DNA of 64,000 nt from Endozoicomonas sp965199185 (GCA_965199185.1 CBDAQW010000041.1:10239-74238); one strand, 5' to 3'; numbered from the stretch's first letter, positions 1-9,600 are shown. The notes: generated from the sequence alone by a model not told the origin. Program-made: numbers and translations.

Positions 1-141
1 AACTCCATAACGGGCATCATGCCTCTAGCTTATTTTGCGTCCTTGCAACTACTTCCTTGTAGATAACGAACCGCCCAGTCATTTAACTATAGACAAGAAA
101 GCAGACAACAAAGCCAGAGCGCCCTATTTCAATCATTACTG

Positions 142-1920
142 TTAGAAGCACTCATCGTCCAATTCAAACAATGCCTCAGTACCGGACGTGACAGCGGTCA
201 GCAATGCATGAGCTCTGGGCAGAAGTCGCTTGAAGTAATATCTGGCAGTGATCAATTTAGCCTGATAGAAGTCACTTTCTGAGCTACCAGCATCCAGTTG
301 TTCTTTGGCTTTTTTCGCCATCAATGCCCACATCCAGGCATACGACACGTAACCAAAAGCGTGCAGATATTCCACACAAGAGGCATTGATGAGGTCAGGA
401 TTGCTTTCTGACTCTTTCAATAATTGCTGAGTCACCGTTTCCAGCTGACTCAGGACATCCAGCAAAGAGGCGCCAAACTCATCGCCGGTGCTAATTGTGT
501 CTCGAATTTCAGATAAGTAGGTGTCAAAAAATGCACCTTTGTTGGCAACTATTTTCCGCCCTAGTAAATCCAGAGCCTGAATACCATTAGTGCCTTCGTA
601 AATCTGAGTAATACGAACATCACGAACCAGTTGCTCTTGGCCCCATTCACGAATGTAACCATGGCCACCCAGAATCTGCTGACCATTGACACAGCTATCC
701 AGCCCCATATCAGTCAAAAATGCTTTAACTACAGGCGTGAGCAGTGCGGTTAGCGCCGCAGCTTTTTCCTTCTCCTCGCTGTTATCACTGAAGCGAACAA
801 TATCCAGCTGTTTAGCCGCATAGGTTGAGAACGCACGACCCGCCTCATTAAGTGACTTCATATTAAGCAACATACGACGTATATCACCATGCACCATTAA
901 TGGGTCGGCGGCTTTTTCAGGTTGTTTTTTCCCGGTAGCTGAGCGCCCCTGTGTTCGATCTTTAGCATAGGCAAGTGCGGTCTGATAAGACATTTCACTG
1001 CTTCCCAGCCCCTGCACACCTACCAGTACACGCTCGTAATTCATCATAGTGAACATGGCATTCAGCCCCTTATTCACTTCTCCAACGAGATAACCAACAG
1101 AGCCGTCAAAATTCATTACATTAGTAGACGACGCCCGGATACCCATTTTGTGTTCAATAGACCCACTGGAAACCTGATTAAATGCTCCCAGCGAACCATC
1201 TGCATTCACTTTAAATTTAGGTACCAGAAACAGCGAAATACCTTTAGGGCCAGCTGGGGCATCCGGCAGCTTAGCGAGTACGAGATGAATAATATTGTCT
1301 GTAAGATCGTGTTCACCACCGGTAATAAATATCTTAGTGCCCGTTATAGAGTAGCTACCATCGCCATTATCGATTGCCCTGGTTCTGATCATACCAAGAT
1401 CGGTACCGGCATGGGCTTCAGTAAGGCACATAGTGCCTGCCCATTCGCCAGAATACATTTTCGGTAAATAAAACGCCTTTAACTCTTCGGAGCCGTGGTA
1501 GTCCAGCGCCAGGCTAGCACCAGAAGTAAGGCCTGGATAAAGCGCCAGAGAGAGGTTAGCAGAGCACTGCATTTCATCAAACTGAGCCGCCAACATTTTT
1601 GGCATTCCCATACCACCATATTCCGGATTACCGGTCAGGCTAACCCAGCCACCTTCGGCAAAACCATCGTAAGCTTCTTTAAACCCGGTCGGTGTTGTGA
1701 CTTTACCGTCATCCCATGAGCAACCTTCTTCATCACCGGATTGATTCAGCGGCGCCAAAGAACGAGAAGCCAGCTTGGCACTTTCTTCAAGAATGGCATC
1801 AGCTGTTTCCTGATCAACCAGCTCTTGCGTGGCAGGCCATTGAGCCCAAGAACTAGCACCGTCAAACACTTCATAAAGGACAAAACGCATATCGCGCAGG
1901 GGGGCGTGATAATCGATCAT
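142..1920 (-). CDS. Acyl-CoA dehydrogenase, long (about 590 aa) FadE-like form
   Basis: Flavoprotein that oxidises acyl-CoA to trans-2-enoyl-CoA in beta-oxidation or a related acyl-CoA pathway. The order is family-typical: an N-terminal helical part, a central beta domain with the MCLTEAHAGTDLG stretch, an ITGTKIFITGGEH motif, and the C-terminal helical domain with IYEGTNGIQALDLLGRKI, which is diagnostic of the long subfamily with an extra C-terminal domain. I chose the start at 1920 because GGAG lies at normal spacing before it and homologues begin with a similar MxxYxAPLRDMRF sequence; an in-frame extension to 2007 lacks such support. It stands alone on the minus strand, so the exact substrate chain length cannot be read from context. 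Confidence 0.92.
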   Translation of the reverse strand: MIDYHAPLRDMRFVLYEVFDGASSWAQWPATQELVDQETADAILEESAKLASRSLAPLNQSGDEEGCSWDDGKVTTPTGFKEAYDGFAEGGWVSLTGNPEYGGMGMPKMLAAQFDEMQCSANLSLALYPGLTSGASLALDYHGSEELKAFYLPKMYSGEWAGTMCLTEAHAGTDLGMIRTRAIDNGDGSYSITGTKIFITGGEHDLTDNIIHLVLAKLPDAPAGPKGISLFLVPKFKVNADGSLGAFNQVSSGSIEHKMGIRASSTNVMNFDGSVGYLVGEVNKGLNAMFTMMNYERVLVGVQGLGSSEMSYQTALAYAKDRTQGRSATGKKQPEKAADPLMVHGDIRRMLLNMKSLNEAGRAFSTYAAKQLDIVRFSDNSEEKEKAAALTALLTPVVKAFLTDMGLDSCVNGQQILGGHGYIREWGQEQLVRDVRITQIYEGTNGIQALDLLGRKIVANKGAFFDTYLSEIRDTISTGDEFGASLLDVLSQLETVTQQLLKESESNPDLINASCVEYLHAFGYVSYAWMWALMAKKAKEQLDAGSSESDFYQAKLITARYYFKRLLPRAHALLTAVTSGTEALFELDDECF

Positions 1921-2245
1921 ATGGTAACTCCGGTGATTATATTTGTTCTTTAATGAGCAGGTTATGTTACCGGAGAGCACACCTGTTGAATAGGTGTTTT
2001 CAAACACCCGTTTGAATGGAGCCAGGATCCGTATCTCCGGTCACAACAACACCAGCCCAGGTCAACCCAATGCCAAGCCTTTTGTAGTCAACATCAATGA
2101 CCACCTGGAACAGAAGAGCTAGCTTTGAAAGATACTCATACATCAGCCCGAGTCTGTAGCCAGGCTCAATAGTTGAAAAAATAAAAAACTCCCCTCCGAC
2201 CAAATTCGTACGATAGTTTAATAATTATGCAAACGAGAAACGGCC

Positions 2246-2509
2246 ATGAGATATTTTTTCACACTACTGGTTATTATGATTCGCACCCGACTGCAGTCCG
2301 GTTTGCCACAGAAAAGTAGCTCTGACGACACCCACCATCCACAACACCGCCGTTTTACAAAAAAGTATCAAGCCAAAAAAAACATTGTAAAAGTCCTATG
2401 GATCAGCGCATGCCTCCTAATGTTAATCAACCCGATATTACCTGTCGTGCTGATTATTGCCCTGCCGGTGACCTTTCTCAGCTTCATGATTCTGGACGAA
2501 ACCCCCTAA
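2246..2509 (+). CDS. Small membrane protein of unknown function
   Basis: An 87-residue protein I do not recognise. It has a hydrophobic N-terminus, a basic hydrophilic middle with several His and Lys residues, and a strongly hydrophobic C-terminal stretch (about residues 47-80) that could form one or two membrane helices. It sits alone between acyl-CoA dehydrogenase and tRNA-Thr. The ATG has no strong Shine-Dalgarno sequence. Confidence 0.5.
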   Translation: MRYFFTLLVIMIRTRLQSGLPQKSSSDDTHHPQHRRFTKKYQAKKNIVKVLWISACLLMLINPILPVVLIIALPVTFLSFMILDETP

Positions 2510-2607
2510 CCATTAAGCTCATAACCTACTGATAGATAAGAAGAATGAAGAACTGACGAAAATACAAAAAATGAAACACTGAATTAACCAATTTTCATCT
2601 CAGAGTA

Positions 2608-2636
2608 TTGACAAACATCCCGAGCATAAATATTAT
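2608..2636 (+). promoter_or_regulatory. Sigma-70 promoter of tRNA-Thr
   Basis: TTGACA at 2608-2613, a 17-base spacer and TATTAT at 2631-2636, ending 13 bases before the first tRNA base. The -35 matches the consensus exactly and the -10 differs at one base. Confidence 0.85.
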
Positions 2637-2649
2637 TCACCTCGTCCTT

Positions 2650-2725
<76 letters not shown>

Positions 2726-2735
2726 TACAGCAGAA

Positions 2736-2768
2736 GGGCTAGCAGGTTAATACCTACTAGCCCTTTTT
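2736..2768 (+). terminator. Rho-independent terminator just after tRNA-Thr
   Basis: GGGCTAG-C-AGGT pairs with ACCT-A-CTAGCCC (one opposed mismatch, 4-base loop), followed by five T. It terminates the tRNA transcript. It lies on the element side of the att core. Confidence 0.88.
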
Positions 2769-2780
2769 GTTTATCAGCAC

Positions 2781-2803
2781 TTTTGCCCCCAGTTTTGCCC
2801 CCA
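2781..2803. repeat. Tandem TTTTGCCCCCA pair next to the att core
   Basis: Two exact 11-base copies at 2781-2791 and 2793-2803, 56 bases inside the putative element edge. Short direct repeats this close to a tRNA att core are commonly arm-type binding sites for the tyrosine recombinase or its directionality factor; that role is inferred. Confidence 0.55.
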
Positions 2804-2838
2804 ACTTTTATCCGGCTTGAATCGGAACGTCTCGTAAC

Positions 2839-3084
2839 TTACTGGCACAGGGAATCTTCTTTGTTATCAGTTTCAGATAACAGCTCAGGTATCTCGTAAA
2901 TTCGCTCCTGCTCCTCTTCCCATTGTTTCAAATCATCTATATGAAACTTGATGAGCTTTGCTCCCAACTTTTGGGGTTGTGGGAAACTACCAGACCTCAT
3001 CCAGCCATAGATAGTGGATACCCCAACACCATAACGAACACAGATTTCTTTTACTGAGAAATATACTTTCAGCTTGTTTTCCAT
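2839..3084 (-). CDS. alpA: AlpA-family MerR-like DNA-binding protein (probable excision/regulatory factor)
   Basis: An 81-residue AlpA/excisionase-type winged helix protein. The N-terminal half shows the family pattern: YFSVKEICVRYGVG, then STIYGWMRSGSFP and a basic stretch ending in the wing. The C-terminal tail is acidic. AlpA-type proteins act near integrase genes as activators or recombination directionality factors. Here it lies beside the tRNA att core and about 25 kb from the only integrase, which is unusual. It is transcribed toward the tRNA. The start has CCTGGAGG upstream. Confidence 0.8.
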   Translation of the reverse strand: MENKLKVYFSVKEICVRYGVGVSTIYGWMRSGSFPQPQKLGAKLIKFHIDDLKQWEEEQERIYEIPELLSETDNKEDSLCQ

Positions 3085-3189
3085 ATTTACCTCCAGGGGA
3101 AAGTTACAGCGGGATTTTCGTACTGGTTTGTGCTTCGAAATTAGAGTCGATTTGCTCAGAAGAGCTAGTGGGTAGAATCAGATCATTCG

Positions 3190-3978
3190 CTATCTGAAAG
3201 CTATTAAAAAGCTATTAAACTGTTTTGGTGTGATCCAACCTTGCTCATACGCTACAACCAGCACTCGCTCTATCAAACCCATGAATGAGATGACACCTTG
3301 CCTCAGTAGGTGAATGTTATTCGGGGGGTGTGCTATAAAAAGTGCGGGGTAACTTCTGATGTTCAGCTCTGGAGCGATAAGCGTTTCAACTCGGCTATCG
3401 GGGAATTCTGGCATTATCAACCGATCTGTAGACACAGCAATTACTTGAAACCCATAGATCTGCTGCATCAGCTTTATTGTCTGGGCTTGCAGACGGCATA
3501 ACCTGCAACTCCCTTGGTAGTAAAAAATGAGCCCGGTTTGTTTTGCGAGATCTTTCAAAGCAGCTTCTTTGGCTTGATGGGCTATATCGTCTTTGATCTT
3601 GGCAGCCGCCGGAGATATTGGACGGCGGACGTTTTCATCCAGCATGGGATCACTCTCGATGACTCGTTTTCCTACTCTGGCAAATCGTTCAGCTTTCTCT
3701 TTAACAGCCCGGTTAAGATATAGGTAGCGACTGACATTTTCTTTGCTGGGTTGATCAATAGCTTTGTCCAGATAGTGGCCAATGTTTTTCCTGATCCAAG
3801 CGACAGGCAAGGACTGCAGATCGGTAGATATGGTTGGCTTGATTTCTTCTTCTGATTTTTGAGCAGGCGCTTCCAGCCGTTCATACCAGAACCAGCCTTC
3901 TTCATGCCGTCCAAACCAGCGGTCAGGCTCTGAGGCATTGGCAGAAAAACACAGAAGCAGCAGAATGAACCGGATCAT
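3190..3978 (-). CDS. traF: TraF-like thioredoxin-fold conjugation protein
   Basis: Periplasmic protein of F-type conjugation that assists pilus assembly and disulphide chemistry. The 262 residues start with a signal peptide (MIRFILLLLCFSANAS), followed by a WFWYERLE region typical of TraF/TrbB. A thioredoxin-like C-terminal domain contains the CRLC motif after FYYQGS and a YPALFIAHPP cis-proline loop. Both cysteines of a CXXC centre are present. Its start overlaps the stop of traJ by four bases, so it is the last gene of the leftward tra operon. F-type TraF often lacks the CXXC, so this copy may be redox-active. Confidence 0.8.
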   Translation of the reverse strand: MIRFILLLLCFSANASEPDRWFGRHEEGWFWYERLEAPAQKSEEEIKPTISTDLQSLPVAWIRKNIGHYLDKAIDQPSKENVSRYLYLNRAVKEKAERFARVGKRVIESDPMLDENVRRPISPAAAKIKDDIAHQAKEAALKDLAKQTGLIFYYQGSCRLCRLQAQTIKLMQQIYGFQVIAVSTDRLIMPEFPDSRVETLIAPELNIRSYPALFIAHPPNNIHLLRQGVISFMGLIERVLVVAYEQGWITPKQFNSFLIAFR

Positions 3979-4595
3979 ATTTTCTTCTGCCAGTTAGCAG
4001 TCCACCATCCCAGACTGATGGCAGTAAGCCATGCTGCTGCCGGAATCAACAACACAGGAAGAGATAACGGAATAATTATCAGAATCAAAAAGAATACCGG
4101 AATCCACTGACAAGCCTTTCGGCTCCAGAGGTTTTTTAGGGGGCTGGTGTAATGGAAATCATGGTAGCGGATTTTCCGGATCAATAGTCCGTCAACGATA
4201 GCTGCTATAAGCACCACGCCCCAATAGGGGAGACAGGCCAGAAGAACAGACATTCGATAAAGTATCTGTTTTATCAGGTTCAGCAGATTGATGACGACTC
4301 CCTGGAAGAAAGAGAGGCTTTTTTCCAGACCTGTTCCCATTCTCCCGTCAGCGGTTGTGTGCTTTATCAGGAAGTGTTCGACACCGCTGTTTTTTATGAT
4401 GGCTGTGTAGATTTTTTCTCCGGTTTTGCTGATCCATTGTGCATTGTCTTGGCCAAGCCTGTTTGAATACTGCTGATGTTCTGATTGAAGATGCTCACTC
4501 ATGCTATTACCGGATACAGCCAGCCAAATCAGTAATATCAAAAGTCCGCAGAGCCAGAGCACAGCAGGACTGGTTGAGTGATGGTTTTCTTTCAT
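3975..4595 (-). CDS. traJ: TraJ-like integral membrane conjugation protein (DUF4400)
   Basis: A 206-residue protein with four predicted membrane segments, one near residues 12-30 and three between about 105 and 195. The motif RKIRYHDFHYTSPL after the second segment is characteristic of DUF4400, represented by TraJ encoded after traD in SXT/R391 and IncA/C elements. Its function is not known in detail; an inner-membrane role with the coupling protein is inferred from the conserved traI-traD-traJ order, which is kept here. It overlaps traD and traF by four bases each (ATGA). Confidence 0.75.
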   Translation of the reverse strand: MKENHHSTSPAVLWLCGLLILLIWLAVSGNSMSEHLQSEHQQYSNRLGQDNAQWISKTGEKIYTAIIKNSGVEHFLIKHTTADGRMGTGLEKSLSFFQGVVINLLNLIKQILYRMSVLLACLPYWGVVLIAAIVDGLLIRKIRYHDFHYTSPLKNLWSRKACQWIPVFFLILIIIPLSLPVLLIPAAAWLTAISLGWWTANWQKKI

Positions 4596-6427
4596 TTGAA
4601 TTCCGGGGAACAGAGAATGGGTATTCTGCCCTTTAATAAACGACCACCGCCAAGTCTTGCCACGTATTCCAGGTTGGGCAGCTCCCCTAAAAGTTGCGGA
4701 GGAAACAAATCGCCCGTCTCTTCTAACTGCTGTTCACTGAGGCTGCCAGTAAATTCCATGGGTCGGTTCGCATCGGTGCTGATCCCCTGATTGCGGATAA
4801 AGTATTTATAACGAACCGGTGGCAGTTTATCCGTGATGAACTGTTGGGTTTGTGGGTTCTGGGTACGCAGGCAGATCAGGTGATTGCAGTTGTCTATGAA
4901 TTGCTGGGCAGCTGCTTCTGAACCTAACTGGGCTTCAAAGTCGGCCAGCGTTTGCGTGGCAACATATAACCGGAATTGTGCGCCACGGCCTTTGTTGAGC
5001 AGGGACAAGAGTTGAGGACACAGCACTTCTGATGCCTCATCCACAAACAGATTGATTGGCTGATTAGTTTGATTGGAATAGTTATAACGATCGCCCGCCA
5101 CGGCGGCTAAATCCGCCAGTAACAGCTGACCAATGGCTTTGCCCACCATGGGATCACTCAGAGAGTCCAGCCCGAAATACATGACCTTGTTTTGAACGAT
5201 CAGGTTGGCGGTATCGGAGCAGGGTCTTGTATCTTCAATATCTCCGGGATCGGGTGAAAGTAACCTGGCAAGGGCACCCCCGGTTAACATGCCCAGTGTT
5301 GGAAGTAGGGTTGCAATCATCTTGCTGTAATGTGCCCGGTCGTGTTCAAAGAGAGAAATAAGCCCTTCGACGTCGGTGCATGGGTTTTCAGGCATGACTT
5401 TATCGCGATACCACTCAATCCACCGTCGAGCAATAATGTCCTGATTGTTTTTGCCTTTGGGTTGTCGTTTTGCTTCATGCAGGATGGTTGCCTCTTCGTT
5501 GGGAGAGTGACGGATACAGATAATGCTCAATGCCTTGATCAATAAGCGTGTAACACCACCTTCCAGCCCTTGCCGAATCATCACCAGAGTCGGGCGCTGA
5601 CCACAGATCAGGTGGCCTTGTACCACAGCATCTACAGCTTTCTGGGCAAACGCCTGAAAAGGTGCGTTATCTCCGCCAGAAGGCATCAACCCTGAAATCC
5701 GGCTGGCCAGTTCACTGGAACGATTGAAATTCTGCAGAAGATTGATCCGAACAGAGTCTGAGGGGAATCCCGGATGAAATTGAATAAACCGTTCTTTATT
5801 ACCCGACAGTGCACAGCTTCTTAATGTATGACTGGACAGATCGTGGTCACCTTTGGGATCAATAATGATGACAGGCTCGTTGCGTAACACTGCCTGCGTC
5901 ACCAGCAGATCAAACAGTCGGGTTTTACCACTGCCGGGTACACCGATCACCATGGTGTGCATCTGAATCTGTTCAAGGGGTTGGTAGAGTGGCTGTTCCT
6001 GCTCTTCAAGACCGTGAATCCAACCTGAACCCATACTGGTTTCTGATTTGGTGGGAATATTGTCACCTCGCAACAGGTCCCAGGCTTTTTGGCCATGCTC
6101 CCTTTGCCACTCAAAGCCCCAACCCAGCCAGACTCCGTTGTCTGAATTCTGTTGCTGAAGCTTGCGACACTGCTTACCGGTCATTGAGAGCATCGACAGG
6201 CTTTTGCCCTGTAGTCGCCGATGTTGCTGCCAGTGAGGGAGCGCCTCTGACAGGCGGTAGATCATCATTGCGGCACAATAAGCGGTGGTAATCACAAAAC
6301 CAATCGGTGGCAGGGTACTGAAATATTCAAGAGTGTGGGAAACAACCATGCCTGTGAACCAGACGGAGGCAGACCCTAGCTCATAAAGAGGTCGCCAGCT
6401 TTGTTGATACGCCTGATCACTTCTCAT
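4592..6427 (-). CDS. traD: Type IV coupling protein TraD
   Basis: Inner-membrane ATPase that brings the relaxase-DNA complex to the secretion channel. Two N-terminal membrane segments lie around residues 22-58. Walker A GVPGSGKT is at residues 162-169, followed by VIIIDPKGD, and the Walker B region is INLFVDEASEVL. The C-terminal domain holds RGAQFRLYVATQTLADF, the conserved VirD4/TraG motif. Its 611 residues are normal for SXT-type TraD. It starts four bases before the end of the relaxase gene, so the two are translationally coupled. Confidence 0.93.
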   Translation of the reverse strand: MRSDQAYQQSWRPLYELGSASVWFTGMVVSHTLEYFSTLPPIGFVITTAYCAAMMIYRLSEALPHWQQHRRLQGKSLSMLSMTGKQCRKLQQQNSDNGVWLGWGFEWQREHGQKAWDLLRGDNIPTKSETSMGSGWIHGLEEQEQPLYQPLEQIQMHTMVIGVPGSGKTRLFDLLVTQAVLRNEPVIIIDPKGDHDLSSHTLRSCALSGNKERFIQFHPGFPSDSVRINLLQNFNRSSELASRISGLMPSGGDNAPFQAFAQKAVDAVVQGHLICGQRPTLVMIRQGLEGGVTRLLIKALSIICIRHSPNEEATILHEAKRQPKGKNNQDIIARRWIEWYRDKVMPENPCTDVEGLISLFEHDRAHYSKMIATLLPTLGMLTGGALARLLSPDPGDIEDTRPCSDTANLIVQNKVMYFGLDSLSDPMVGKAIGQLLLADLAAVAGDRYNYSNQTNQPINLFVDEASEVLCPQLLSLLNKGRGAQFRLYVATQTLADFEAQLGSEAAAQQFIDNCNHLICLRTQNPQTQQFITDKLPPVRYKYFIRNQGISTDANRPMEFTGSLSEQQLEETGDLFPPQLLGELPNLEYVARLGGGRLLKGRIPILCSPEFK

Positions 6428-7617
6428 TGCTGAGATTCAGCATTGTGCAGAGCAGGTTGCCAATCCATGCACTGTTTTGAAATCCCAGGTTGCAGGGCAA
6501 TGAAGTTCTGGGAATTTCTGCGGAATACCATCCGGTTGCCAAAGGGTTGTATCCAGCCTTGCTGGTTCCACTGGGAAAGCACTGCATTGGGTTCTGGAAG
6601 AGGGTCAAGGTTCTCAACGGCATCTGGCCAGGGGAGAAGCAGGCTGCCTTTCAGCCATTTAATGTGGTCGTTATTCAGTCTTGAGACGGCTGATTTGAGC
6701 CATTCCAGTGATTGTTCAGATTCATCAGCTTTTTGAGGTGGGTGAGGATGTTCAGACTGAGATGCATTCGATAGCGATTTCCCCTTCATAAAGTGCAGCT
6801 TCACACTTTTTAATCGGGCTTCAGCCACGGCATGAACCAGTTGTACAACACAGTTTTTTCCATAGGGTTTGCCAGTGACAGCATTGATAAAGGTTTTCCA
6901 GAGCGCACTCTCATCCCTGTCTGGACTGAGCGCATAGCGCAAGTCGTCTGACATCAGACGGTCCAGCAAGAGCAGGGTGATTGAGGCATGGTCGTCATCA
7001 ATGGGCTGGTCGGGGTTAGTCTCTGCGTCATGCCATTGGGGGATATAGCCATCAATCTGGTATTTCTGTAACCAGCTGCCCAGACTCTGGTGGAAGGACT
7101 CCCACTGTCCGGCGACTTCATGATGGACAGTAACGCAACTGGCTACCCGACCACTGTCATGTAGCAGGCCAGCTACCGCTGCGATCAATCGCCATAAGGG
7201 TTCTCTTGCCCTTCGTTGACCGGGATCGAGCGTATGATCGGTATGAATCTGCCGCATAGCCATGGATGACCAATAGGCGGTTTCCAAAGCATGTCGAAGC
7301 GCTCCGAAGGGTTCACAATGATGCAGTGGATGGGCTGGTAAGAGGTGCAGCCAGTCCGTCAATCTTTCCAGCGTTTGTTGAAACAAATTCTGAAGATCGT
7401 CAGGCAGGTTCATACTTTCATACACTTCATCAACCAGCACCTTGCGCTGGTAGAGAATGGTGCCGGTTCCCACCTGATACCCCGGGCAGCTGGCATCATC
7501 AGCGGCTCTGATGGTGGGCAGGGTTTCATCAACCGGAAAGACGACGACAGGCCGGGTTTGACCGGGTTTGCTGAAAACCCATTGACGGAAGAAATCCATG
7601 CTCAGGGAAGGATTCAT
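6424..7617 (-). CDS. traI: MobH-family relaxase TraI (short form)
   Basis: Conjugative relaxase of the MobH (TraI_2) class, expected to nick oriT and pilot the strand. The N-terminal domain carries the signature LLPAHPLHHCEPFGALRHAL and an HD-type motif GLLHDSGR, where canonical relaxases read LLHDIGK. A C-terminal winged-helix-like domain follows after a polar linker near residue 290. The protein has 397 residues, much shorter than the roughly 700 of SXT TraI, so only the minimal catalytic and C-terminal parts remain. It is coupled to traD by an ATGA overlap and lies three bases after the pilin gene, an order unlike SXT. Confidence 0.82.
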   Translation of the reverse strand: MNPSLSMDFFRQWVFSKPGQTRPVVVFPVDETLPTIRAADDASCPGYQVGTGTILYQRKVLVDEVYESMNLPDDLQNLFQQTLERLTDWLHLLPAHPLHHCEPFGALRHALETAYWSSMAMRQIHTDHTLDPGQRRAREPLWRLIAAVAGLLHDSGRVASCVTVHHEVAGQWESFHQSLGSWLQKYQIDGYIPQWHDAETNPDQPIDDDHASITLLLLDRLMSDDLRYALSPDRDESALWKTFINAVTGKPYGKNCVVQLVHAVAEARLKSVKLHFMKGKSLSNASQSEHPHPPQKADESEQSLEWLKSAVSRLNNDHIKWLKGSLLLPWPDAVENLDPLPEPNAVLSQWNQQGWIQPFGNRMVFRRNSQNFIALQPGISKQCMDWQPALHNAESQQ

Positions 7618-7619
7618 GA

Positions 7620-7964
7620 CTAAATACCAAAAATGGAATTGATAATGGTAGGCGTAACTTGCAGACCCACGGCTGCCCCTACACCCGTTGCAAAACCAAT
7701 CAGTGAGTTTCGGGCCATGCCGTAGGCCAGACCAATCAGAACAAAAGAGATAGAGAGGGTGCGGCCAAGGTCTCCCTTGATCCAGCCAACCAGACGGCCA
7801 TAGATTTCAGCAAAGTCGTTTTTACCGGTAACGGGTAGCGAGTCAGCGGCGTATACTTCGGGGATCAATAAACAAAGAATAATCAATAACGCCAAAAGTG
7901 CCATCCAGCCATGATTCATATTTCTTAAAGTTGGTTCATAAGCGTTCATGTTCAGATAGTTCAT
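7620..7964 (-). CDS. traA: TraA-like pilin precursor
   Basis: A 114-residue small membrane protein with an N-terminal leader (LLALLIILCLLIPEVYA, AxA-type site near residue 40). The mature part has two hydrophobic helices separated by a short polar turn (ARNS), the layout of F-type conjugative pilins. DLGRTLSISFVLIGLAYGMA resembles the TraA conserved core. It follows traV by 15 bases, as in F-type operons. GGAG lies at good spacing before the ATG. Confidence 0.75.
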   Translation of the reverse strand: MNYLNMNAYEPTLRNMNHGWMALLALLIILCLLIPEVYAADSLPVTGKNDFAEIYGRLVGWIKGDLGRTLSISFVLIGLAYGMARNSLIGFATGVGAAVGLQVTPTIINSIFGI

Positions 7965-7979
7965 AAAAAGTAGCTCCAG

Positions 7980-8375
7980 TTATTTTTCAGATGGGGAATA
8001 AATCGGCACTGCGTTTTGCCAGTCTCTGGGGGTGATGTCCGTCATCACCAGTCCGCCGCTGTGCCAGTTGCCTTGCTTATCAACCCAGGGGGCAAACCAG
8101 ATTCTCAAAATCTGGGCTGGTATTCGGTGTGGGGTGGATTCCGGAGTAACCAGCGTAAGGTCTGGTTTTACTGTCTGAGGTGGAGTAAGAGACAATGGTT
8201 GAGCTGTTGATGTCGTCTGAGTGTCCTGGTAGACCTGCCGTGCTGATTTGCAGATGCTTTTGCCCGGTTCGTTGCAGGCATAATCAGACTCGCCAATACC
8301 CAGATGAGAGCAGCCCTGAATAAGGACAATAATGGGCATCAGCAATATCCAGATATTGAAATAACGATGATTCAT
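7980..8375 (-). CDS. traV: TraV outer-membrane lipoprotein
   Basis: Lipoprotein that anchors the TraB/TraK core complex in the outer membrane. The signal ends in LIQGC, a good lipobox. After it come the TraV hallmarks ESDYACNEPGKSICKSARQVY. A variable linker precedes a C-terminal IWFAPWVDKQGNWH segment, typical of the family. I prefer the internal ATG at 8375 because TGGTGA lies just upstream; a GTG at 8384 is possible. Confidence 0.85.
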   Translation of the reverse strand: MNHRYFNIWILLMPIIVLIQGCSHLGIGESDYACNEPGKSICKSARQVYQDTQTTSTAQPLSLTPPQTVKPDLTLVTPESTPHRIPAQILRIWFAPWVDKQGNWHSGGLVMTDITPRDWQNAVPIYSPSEK

Positions 8376-8393
8376 GTAAGTCACCAGAAAAGG

Positions 8394-9578
8394 TCAGGGT
8401 TTCAAGCCACGGGTTAGAATCAGATCAACAGAACGCTCGGCACTGATCTCAATGACCGGCACCATCTGATCCGCCAGTTTCAGGTAAAAGTCCGCCAGTT
8501 TTTCCAGAGCTTTATTGCTGCCTTTGACCAGAGAGCTTTGTAGGGCTTCGCTTCCTTTAAGGCCGGATTGAAAGGGTGACTGGATTTCACCATTCTTGTT
8601 GGGTTTCACAGAAAACACCGGTACGGGTTTGATATCAAAGGCTTCACTGACACCGCTAAGAAACCCCGCCATCGCTGCTTTGGCCATCACCTGTCCCTGC
8701 TTGCTGACCAGTCGGCCGCGCAGTCCGGCTTTGCCATCCTCTCCAGATACGTAACCTTCAAGCTGTCGCTCAATGACTTCTTCTTTTCCCTTTCGCTTCA
8801 GGATGCACGACAGGGTTTCACTGCGAAGATAAGCCCGTTCAGAACTCAGATCGCCATAACCTGAAGCCAGCACAAAACACTCACGGACATTGGTTCGGTA
8901 ATGATTAGGCAAAATGGCAGAGCTCTTAATGCGAATGAGCACCGGGTAAGGCTCTCGTCGTGCACCCTGTCCGATAGGTACATCCAGGCCAGTGATTAGT
9001 TGCCCCAATAGTAAACTGCCCGCTGGCAATCGCAGCAGTTGTGTTTTCTCGGTTGTCTTTGTTTCTTGCTTGGGTGGTGAGTTGAGCGTCAGTGATGGAT
9101 TGAATGAAGTACCCAGCATCCGAATTGGTTTTGGAGCAGTAGGCGCGGTTTCTACTTGCTCAGGGTATTCAGAAGACGGTGGCTGGTTATAGGTATTCCA
9201 GGATAATACATCCGGTGCTGGATCAGAGCTGGTCGTTGTTTCAGAGATATTGGATACTTGACGCTCAACAGCCTCATTCTGTTTTGGAGTTCTGATCTGC
9301 TGTTGCAGCTGTTCCAATGCTTGCTGATGCTGCTCTTGTAACGCCTGTTGCTGTTTATGCAGTTTTTCAAGATCAGCACTGATGCGGTTCAGAGTCAGCT
9401 CCTTGGGCGGTACGCCGGTAAAATCTACGGTTTGTTGTGTATGTTCTTGTTTCTGATCATCAATTGATTCTGATCGTCTGCTGGTAGCAAAAATAAGAGT
9501 GATGAGAATCAGGGCGGTTCCGCCAACAATGGCATAACGCTTTACTCTGGGCGGGAAAAGCTGGCTCAGTGTGTTCAT
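8394..9578 (-). CDS. traB: TraB periplasmic core-complex scaffold (VirB10-like)
   Basis: Inner-membrane-anchored protein spanning the periplasm in the F-type T4SS core. The 394 residues have one N-terminal membrane helix (about 14-31), a Gln-rich coiled coil (about 55-100), a proline-containing linker, and a C-terminal TrbI/VirB10 beta domain with LPAGSLLLGQLITGLDVPIG and GRLVSKQGQVMAKA. Length and order fit TraB. It lies between traK and traV as in F-type systems. Confidence 0.9.
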   Translation of the reverse strand: MNTLSQLFPPRVKRYAIVGGTALILITLIFATSRRSESIDDQKQEHTQQTVDFTGVPPKELTLNRISADLEKLHKQQQALQEQHQQALEQLQQQIRTPKQNEAVERQVSNISETTTSSDPAPDVLSWNTYNQPPSSEYPEQVETAPTAPKPIRMLGTSFNPSLTLNSPPKQETKTTEKTQLLRLPAGSLLLGQLITGLDVPIGQGARREPYPVLIRIKSSAILPNHYRTNVRECFVLASGYGDLSSERAYLRSETLSCILKRKGKEEVIERQLEGYVSGEDGKAGLRGRLVSKQGQVMAKAAMAGFLSGVSEAFDIKPVPVFSVKPNKNGEIQSPFQSGLKGSEALQSSLVKGSNKALEKLADFYLKLADQMVPVIEISAERSVDLILTRGLKP

Positions 9579-9600
9579 GAGGATGCGGTTTCTGGGAAAA

